Shown here in pieces: positions 59,334 through 64,000 of a DNA stretch of 64,000 bases (within the stretch, counting starts at the first letter, position 1; each line of letters begins with the position of its first letter). The translations under genes and the position numbers were made by a program. Under the pieces are notes generated by a model that saw only the letters and a list, made by a program, of their open reading frames with translations, did no database searches and had not been told where the DNA came from. The stretch comes from Lachancea dasiensis (Eukaryota > Ascomycota > Saccharomycetes > Saccharomycetales > Saccharomycetaceae): contig LT598456.1 of NCBI GenBank assembly GCA_900074725.1, positions 193,488-257,487 of the forward strand. Direction: 5' to 3'.

Positions 59334-59783
59334 ATGGATCGTCTGAATACCTTGGAGAAAAGCTTACCTCCGGAGGGTCCGGTCAACGACCAAAACATTG
59401 ATCGGCTTAATCAGCAGGTAACGCAGGAATTCAAATTAGCCGCCAACGCTGTGAGCAGTCTGTACCGGCTTTCCTCAGAACGGAGCTCCCTCAGCAGGCA
59501 CCAGGGGTATGTGGACTGTCTGGAAGACGTGCTGGAGCTGCTGGGAGAAGGATGCTCGGCTCGGGAGCTGATGACATGGTGCCAGGAGCGGAAGCTGGAA
59601 AAGTCCGGCAACACCAGCAGCACCACGAAGAGCTCTCCGACGTTCCGGCTGTCACGCCCCGCCATGTCGGTGGAGCGTGCCCCGAAGCGCGTGTTGCAGC
59701 CTCAGCTCACGGAGAAGTTCGTCCAGCAGAGGGGCGACGAGACCAAAGAGCACAAGCGGCGGACCAAGAAGCCTCGGTCGTAG
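59334..59783 (+). CDS. small nuclear-type protein resembling HAPSTR1/TAPR1, YJR056C position
   Basis: Encodes 149 residues. Residues about 25-70 (EFKLAANAVSSLYRLS, then a gap and HQGYVDCLEDVLELL) resemble the helical core of the HAPSTR1/C16orf72 (TAPR1-like) family, where an F-x-x-A-x-x-A-V-x-x-L-Y pattern precedes a tyrosine- and aspartate-containing helix. That family works in the nucleus in stress responses in animals. The likeness is from memory and short. The C terminus is basic (KEHKRRTKKPRS) and suits nuclear import. By position between CDC8 and HIT1, and by strand, it corresponds to S. cerevisiae YJR056C, of unknown function. Confidence 0.6.
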   Translation: MDRLNTLEKSLPPEGPVNDQNIDRLNQQVTQEFKLAANAVSSLYRLSSERSSLSRHQGYVDCLEDVLELLGEGCSARELMTWCQERKLEKSGNTSSTTKSSPTFRLSRPAMSVERAPKRVLQPQLTEKFVQQRGDETKEHKRRTKKPRS

Positions 59784-59865
59784 CCGGGAACCAGCACTGC
59801 TGGGACTCTATTCAGTGGCCCTCCCGTGGCACCTGGCGCGGGGTATTGCGAAGACCCCACGCCAC

Positions 59866-59893
59866 ACCCACACACCCAACACCCACACACCAC
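59866..59893 (+). promoter_or_regulatory. two Rap1-like sites
   Basis: ACACCCACACACC occurs at 59866-59878 and 59881-59893, both matching ACACCCRYACAYM. They lie 600 bases before SUR7 and 83 bases after the preceding gene. Confidence 0.5.
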
Positions 59894-59991
59894 CTTCGTG
59901 AAAGGTGCACCAAGCATCACCTGACCGGGCCGTACGAACGCTCATACACGTGTTATCGTCGTCGACGAGTAGGATGCGCAGAACCATGCAC

Positions 59992-60091
59992 CCCATGACG
60001 CACAACGATGCACGGAACAGCGTCCCATGACGCTGCGGTCGGCGCCGTTTATGCCCCACCGCGCTTGGTTTCTGAGGCTGTCCCATGACGC
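59992..60091 (+). repeat. three CCCATGACGC direct repeats upstream of SUR7
   Basis: The exact decamer lies at 59992-60001, 60024-60033 and 60082-60091, all in one orientation. The last two share GTCCCATGACGC. The TGACG core resembles half of a CRE/ATF-type bZIP site. Confidence 0.7.
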
Positions 60092-60486
60092 CATTGCTGC
60101 ACCGGCCTTTTTTGCGCGCATATAGATGCATACCCGAGCATGGAACTGCATAGGGTCGCATAAGACCGCGTAAGACATACGTATTACGCGACCAAACCAA
60201 CAGTGTTTACCTTTTCCGCCTTCTGTTTTCCCCTTTTGTTGGCATTTTACCGTTCATAGCAAAAGGGCTTGCTAATTGGATGGCCGAAAAAGTTTCGAGT
60301 ATAAATTGGTCAGGGTGATGGAAACTTTAATAAAAGGGCCATCAGCAGGAAGTTGGCTGAAAGCGGCAGAATTTTGAAATTGGGACCTGCGTCGAAGCGT
60401 TAAACTCCACCTGAAAGGTCCAAACCAAAAAGCAAAAAAGTTCCAACTCCTGTTCGTTTCTTTGCACACTCACACTCACTTTTCCT

Positions 60487-61362
60487 ATGGCGGTTTTTAC
60501 TCACATCAATCGTGTGGTCACACTGCTTTTCCTGGCAGGTGCCACTCTGTTGCTCATCTTAATCCTGCTGTCGGGGGCAATCACGGAATTCCCAATTGAC
60601 CGGTTCTACTGGCTCGAGGCGGAGACTTCGGACATCTCTGGGGCGCCCACTGGTCTCGCACGCTGGACCTTCTGGGGGCTGTGCACCAAGGACTCCTCCG
60701 GCAACTTGCAGTGCCCCAACTTGGCACCAGCGTATCCTATCTCGCCGCGCGACAACTTCAGCTCTGCGCCCTCCAGCGAGCTGCCCTCTGACTTTGTGGA
60801 CTCCCGTGCCACTTACTACTACTTGACACGGTTCGCGTTTTGTTTCTTCTGGATCGCGCTGGCGTTTGTCGGCGTGGCCCTATTGCTGTACGCATTGTCG
60901 TGGTGCTCCTACGCTTTTACCAAGGTTATTTTCCTACTGGCCATTGGTGGTGCCTTGTTCGATGCGGCCGCTGTGAGTTGCCAAACTGCGGCCTCGGTGA
61001 TGGCACGCAACGCCTTCCGCAATGACAACCGTAGCGCCAACATCAGCGCTACTCTGTTCGGTATCGCTTGGGCCAGCGTTGCGTGTACTCTGTACATCTT
61101 CTTCGCTACCGGCGCCTCTTTCTTGCGCCGCGCCTACCAATCCCACAAGGAATTTGTGGAGATGCAAAAGTACAAAGAACAGGCCTTGATGTACCAAGGC
61201 AAACAAGAAGCTCTACAACCAGATGTTGAGTCTTACCCTATCCGTGACGACACTCAGCCAGGCTCTGGAATGCCAGAAACGCAACCAGAAGCGCACCACA
61301 GCGGAATCAAATTCTTCAAGATCCGCAGAAGCCAACAGCCTGGCGATCAGGAAAGCGTTTGA
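60487..61362 (+). CDS. SUR7: eisosome/MCC membrane protein Sur7
   Basis: Encodes 291 residues (S. cerevisiae 302). Sur7 is a four-span plasma membrane protein of the MCC/eisosome furrows. Membrane segments are at about 9-31, 118-140, 146-166 and 190-213. The first extracellular loop has the family signature RFYWLEAET, RWTFWGLC with paired Cys, and NLAPAYPISPRDNF. The cytosolic tail ends IKFFKIRRSQQPGDQESV, close to the S. cerevisiae end. FMP45 and YNL194C are close relatives, but the adjacent GAL80 (YML051W) identifies it as SUR7 (YML052W). Codon bias is strong, as expected for an abundant protein. Confidence 0.93.
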   Translation: MAVFTHINRVVTLLFLAGATLLLILILLSGAITEFPIDRFYWLEAETSDISGAPTGLARWTFWGLCTKDSSGNLQCPNLAPAYPISPRDNFSSAPSSELPSDFVDSRATYYYLTRFAFCFFWIALAFVGVALLLYALSWCSYAFTKVIFLLAIGGALFDAAAVSCQTAASVMARNAFRNDNRSANISATLFGIAWASVACTLYIFFATGASFLRRAYQSHKEFVEMQKYKEQALMYQGKQEALQPDVESYPIRDDTQPGSGMPETQPEAHHSGIKFFKIRRSQQPGDQESV

Positions 61363-61886
61363 ATGGGCCGGAGCGAACGCATGACTAGGCCGCGTTCTTG
61401 CCGTTATAGGCTCTCGGCCACCCAAGCTCTTTCCCCACAAATGCATGTCCAGGCACGCACGTCTTGTTATTCGCCGAGAGTGCCGTCTTCTTTTATGTCT
61501 AACTTCTTTTCCACCTCAAAGCTTACCCAGACTTCCGTCTACGCTATTCTAGTTCTTTGACTTTGGTGTCAATTGTAATAATTTTGTCCTTGGACCTTTC
61601 AAGACGTGGAAAACCAAAATACTCACCACGCAAATATACCCAGTTTTTGCCGAGGGTAGTATTAATACCCAAGTAAAATCGATTATCGACGTCCGTCAAC
61701 CAGGCCTCCATGGACCATTCTAATCAAAGTGCGCCTTCATCTCCACTGTGCACCCCCCTCAACTTTTTTCACTATTTCCCATATTTTCCACTAAATAATC
61801 ACTATAATACAAAAAAGTACTATTACAGCTGCTCACATAAGAGCTACGGATAAGCCCACATCTCCTTCAGCTGTCGAGTTCTCTCA
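61363..61886. other. SUR7 3' region and GAL80 promoter
   Basis: About 524 bases without a gene. I searched for Gal4 sites (CGG-N11-CCG) and found no exact match; the nearest is TCG-N11-CCG near 61678-61694. Confidence 0.5.
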
Positions 61887-63185
61887 ATGATGAACTACCG
61901 ATCGGCCATGTCTACCATCCCCAAAGCCAACCCTCTAAGGGTGGGGTTTGTTGGTTTGGCAGCCAATAAAGGTTGGGCCATAAAATCCCACTACCCAGCG
62001 ATGATGCAGTTACCGTCGCAATTCCAGATCACTGCAGTATTAAACTTGGACTTGGAAGTGTCGCAAACTACCATTGAGAAGCTCAAACTCAAACACGCCA
62101 AGCCTTTCGCAGACATTGTGAGTTTCGCCAAATACGACCAGATCGACTTGGTAGTAATTTCGGTAAACGTACCGAACTTCTACAAGTTGGTGATTGATCT
62201 TTTCAAGTATTCACAGGAAAATGAGAATTTCAAGTACCTGTTTGCGGAATGGAGTTTGGGCCGGAACTTAGAGGAGGCCCAAGAAATACAAGAGCTGGCT
62301 TCCCAGCGCGGCATCCACACTGTGGTATCTTTACAGGGCCGCAAGTCTCCCTACGTGCTAAGAGCCAAAGAACTGGTTTCGGGAGGCTATATCGGCGAAA
62401 TTAACAGCGTGGAGATCGCCGTTATTGGTGGATTTTATGGATACGAACGCCCTGTGAAATCCCCGGACTACTTGTACGAACTGGAGAGTGGAGTTAACCT
62501 TATTTCTGTGGCATTTGGTCATACAATCGACATACTCCAGTATATCACAAGCTCGTATTTCTCTCAGGTCAACGCCATGATCTTCAACAATATTCCCACT
62601 CAGAAACTTGTGGATGAAAACGGCAAACTCACGGGAGCTACCAAGCCCAAGACCGCACCCGATCATTTACTCTTTCAAGGGTCTCTGACACAGGGGAACG
62701 TACCAGTGTCATGCAGTCTGAAAGGTGGAACGCCTGTTAAAAAGTTTACTAAAAACTTGATCATTGATATACACGGTACACGGGGGGATTTGAAGTTGGA
62801 AGGCGACGCAGGGTTCGCAGAAATGTCCAATCTAGTCTTATATTTCTGTGGTGGCAAGCCTAACGAGGATTCCTCGACTTCTGCGGAGACTATGGAGATC
62901 TATCATTTAAGAAATTACAACTCCATTGTGGGAAATATTCTTCGTCTTTACGAGGCCATTGCCGACTTTCACTTCAAGACTAACCCGCACAGCAAACTTC
63001 CCAAGGATTTCGCCAGGCAAGGCTTCCGCTTCGATGGCTTTCCCACCTTCTCAGATGCCCTGGAAGTGCACAAGTTGATTGATCTAGTCACCAAAAGCCA
63101 CAAAAGCGGTTCTTCGCTCAAGGTGCCTGGCCTTTCGCACCTCTCGGCGACCTTGGACACCGAAGCCCCTCAAAGCGATGGATAG
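61887..63185 (+). CDS. GAL80: galactose regulon repressor Gal80
   Basis: Encodes 432 residues from 61887, or 431 from the tandem ATG at 61890 (S. cerevisiae 435). Gal80 masks the Gal4 activation domain and is released by Gal3/Gal1 on galactose. The fold is a GFO/IDH/MOCA-type dehydrogenase with an N-terminal NAD(P)-binding Rossmann domain (LRVGFVGLAANKGWAIKSHY), with no catalytic role. Strong family blocks are SLQGRKSPYVLRAKELVSGG, FGHTIDILQYITSSYFS and IDIHGTRGDLKLEGDAGFAE. Alignment of the N terminus (MNYRSAMSTIP) with the yeast protein makes 61890 slightly more likely as the start. Confidence 0.96.
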   Translation: MMNYRSAMSTIPKANPLRVGFVGLAANKGWAIKSHYPAMMQLPSQFQITAVLNLDLEVSQTTIEKLKLKHAKPFADIVSFAKYDQIDLVVISVNVPNFYKLVIDLFKYSQENENFKYLFAEWSLGRNLEEAQEIQELASQRGIHTVVSLQGRKSPYVLRAKELVSGGYIGEINSVEIAVIGGFYGYERPVKSPDYLYELESGVNLISVAFGHTIDILQYITSSYFSQVNAMIFNNIPTQKLVDENGKLTGATKPKTAPDHLLFQGSLTQGNVPVSCSLKGGTPVKKFTKNLIIDIHGTRGDLKLEGDAGFAEMSNLVLYFCGGKPNEDSSTSAETMEIYHLRNYNSIVGNILRLYEAIADFHFKTNPHSKLPKDFARQGFRFDGFPTFSDALEVHKLIDLVTKSHKSGSSLKVPGLSHLSATLDTEAPQSDG

Positions 63186-63211
63186 CGCATGATAAAAAGC
63201 TTTACTGCGGT

Positions 63212-63694
63212 CTATGTGGGAGACCCCGCGTCGAGCTTGGCCAAGGCTATTTGGCAGAATTCTTCGATCGCCTCATTGTGGTGGATCCCACCGTATCGTA
63301 GCGTGTTCAAATAGTCTACCGCGAGCTGCTGCTTTGCCTCCGTGGACAAATAGCCCTCCGCGGATCCGAGTGCTCCAGACCCGGTGCTCAGAATTCGGTA
63401 CACTTTGGCTAAGTGAAATTTCACGGTATTGTAGCTTAGAAGTTCCTGAATCTCCGGAGTTTTCTGGTAGATACGATCAAAGTTATCCGTTTTCAGTTTT
63501 TTCAGCTCCAAATCCATCGCATTGGGCTGCGAACCGTCGGGTCTATTCCCTTCGTCTACTGGCTGCTGTGTCGACTCATTGTGAACGTGTTTGATCTCAT
63601 CCTTAAAACAGGTTAAGCTACAATAACGAATACCGCATTTTGGGCATTTATACTTGGAGATCTGAACTTCACACACTTGGCATTTGCTGGGCAT
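63212..63694 (-). CDS. HIT1: zf-HIT box C/D snoRNP assembly factor Hit1
   Basis: Encodes 160 residues from the first ATG (S. cerevisiae 164). Hit1 stabilises Rsa1 and is needed for box C/D snoRNP assembly. The zinc finger of the HIT type occupies about 5-38 (CQVCEVQISKYKCPKCGIRYCS then C and H ligands KHVHN). A helical C-terminal region follows (LLSYNTVKFHLAKVYRIL). It converges with GAL80 with only 26 bases between stops. RRPE-like and PAC-like words lie 79-97 bases upstream (63773-63791), as expected for a ribosome biogenesis gene. It corresponds to YJR055W. Confidence 0.92.
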   Translation of the reverse strand: MPSKCQVCEVQISKYKCPKCGIRYCSLTCFKDEIKHVHNESTQQPVDEGNRPDGSQPNAMDLELKKLKTDNFDRIYQKTPEIQELLSYNTVKFHLAKVYRILSTGSGALGSAEGYLSTEAKQQLAVDYLNTLRYGGIHHNEAIEEFCQIALAKLDAGSPT

Positions 63695-63772
63695 CGGCAA
63701 ACGCTTGGAAGTTGACAAACGATCCACCTTTACTATTTGTTTTCATGGCATGCTCAAGCACATCGCTCTGGC

Positions 63773-63791
63773 TGAAAAATTTCGATGAGCT
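63773..63791 (+). promoter_or_regulatory. RRPE-like and PAC-like words upstream of HIT1
   Basis: TGAAAAATTT (63773-63782) abuts CGATGAGCT (63783-63791). The first is one base short of the RRPE and the second lacks only the leading G of PAC. They are 79-97 bases from the HIT1 ATG. Confidence 0.55.
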
Positions 63792-63966
63792 AGTGAGCTA
63801 GATAATTGATGAAAAATTACCGGAAAGAAGGCGGAGATAAGTATAATGAAAACAGACAGTCGATCTTATTTAAACCAAAAGTGTTTGTTAACATCAAACT
63901 ACCAGCCAAAGTGGATGGTTCCAGTCCATTTCATCTTAAAACAACTCACCGTTTCTCAACGTCAAA

Positions 63967-64000
63967 ATGTTTTGGTCGATCAGCAGACGTCGCTGTAGAT
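63967..64000 (+). CDS. possible 5' end of a gene cut by the window edge
   Basis: An ATG at 63967 opens a frame reading MFWSISRRRCR to the window end. The Arg-rich start looks like a mitochondrial presequence. In S. cerevisiae AIM32 (YML050W), a mitochondrial thioredoxin-like ferredoxin protein, follows GAL80, so AIM32 is a reasonable guess. Eleven codons cannot establish it. Confidence 0.25.
   Translation, partial: MFWSISRRRCR

Larger units (their letters stand above)
59784..60486. other. SUR7 upstream region
   Basis: About 700 bases without a gene. It contains two exact Rap1 consensus words (59866-59878 and 59881-59893), three exact CCCATGACGC decamers (59992, 60024, 60082), and a pyrimidine-rich stretch before SUR7. 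Confidence 0.6.

Noticed and set aside
61678-61694. Possible Gal4 site before GAL80
   Set aside because: The word is TCG-N11-CCG with a C at the centre; one half-site is wrong, so it is not a credible Gal4 site.

Overview
The window is nuclear DNA from a budding yeast of the Saccharomycetaceae. It is gene-dense, with almost intron-free protein genes and four dispersed tRNA genes, two of which (Phe-GAA, Tyr-GTA) carry the usual short introns. Gene content matches Saccharomyces cerevisiae closely, but the order interleaves pairs of S. cerevisiae regions that are sisters from the whole-genome duplication. That is what a lineage that never duplicated its genome looks like. The balanced base composition suggests Lachancea or a near relative. 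This genus call is inference.

Region by region. 1-1713 holds no gene, only part of a decayed repeat, followed by tRNA-Val. 1899-11133 is RAD2, a PFS1 candidate, MTM1, an SSP1 candidate and GND; this order merges the S. cerevisiae GND2-MTM1-RAD2 and GND1-SSP1-PFS1 blocks. 11134-13329 is a long GND upstream region rich in regulatory-looking motifs. tRNA-Arg, RAX1 and an STP3/STP4-type zinc-finger gene follow. Next comes another 3-kb gene-poor stretch (16951-19940) with a CACGTG cluster, a possible orphan gene and a second copy of the decayed repeat.

19941-48491 is a dense block merging S. cerevisiae YHR067-YHR075 with YDR315-YDR321: PPE1, QNS1, a 2-oxoglutarate oxygenase absent from that position in S. 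cerevisiae, ASP1, OSH3, DAD4, NOP10, SWA2, ERG7, YFT2, MCM21 (with a 64-nt intron I could define), HIM1, tRNA-Phe, PCL5, TRM5, RRP4, OMS1, DYS1, IPK1 and HTD2. BUD16, a PTK1/PTK2 kinase, PEX1, APS2, CDC8, tRNA-Tyr, two poorly known genes (YML053C- and YJR056C-position genes), SUR7, GAL80 and HIT1 complete the window. A possible AIM32 start lies at the right edge.

The genes are mostly housekeeping: DNA repair, NAD and sterol synthesis, translation and rRNA processing, kinetochore, peroxisome and membrane traffic. Regulatory words fit several of them: an MCB element for CDC8, a Gcn4 site for PCL5, and PAC/RRPE words for DYS1, TRM5 and HIT1. I found no clear undescribed defence, toxin or mobile system. 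The most interesting leads are the paired decayed repeat, the Rap1-like arrays in front of GND and SUR7, the two CACGTG clusters (one just upstream of an orphan reading frame), and a possible spliced small gene in front of RRP4.
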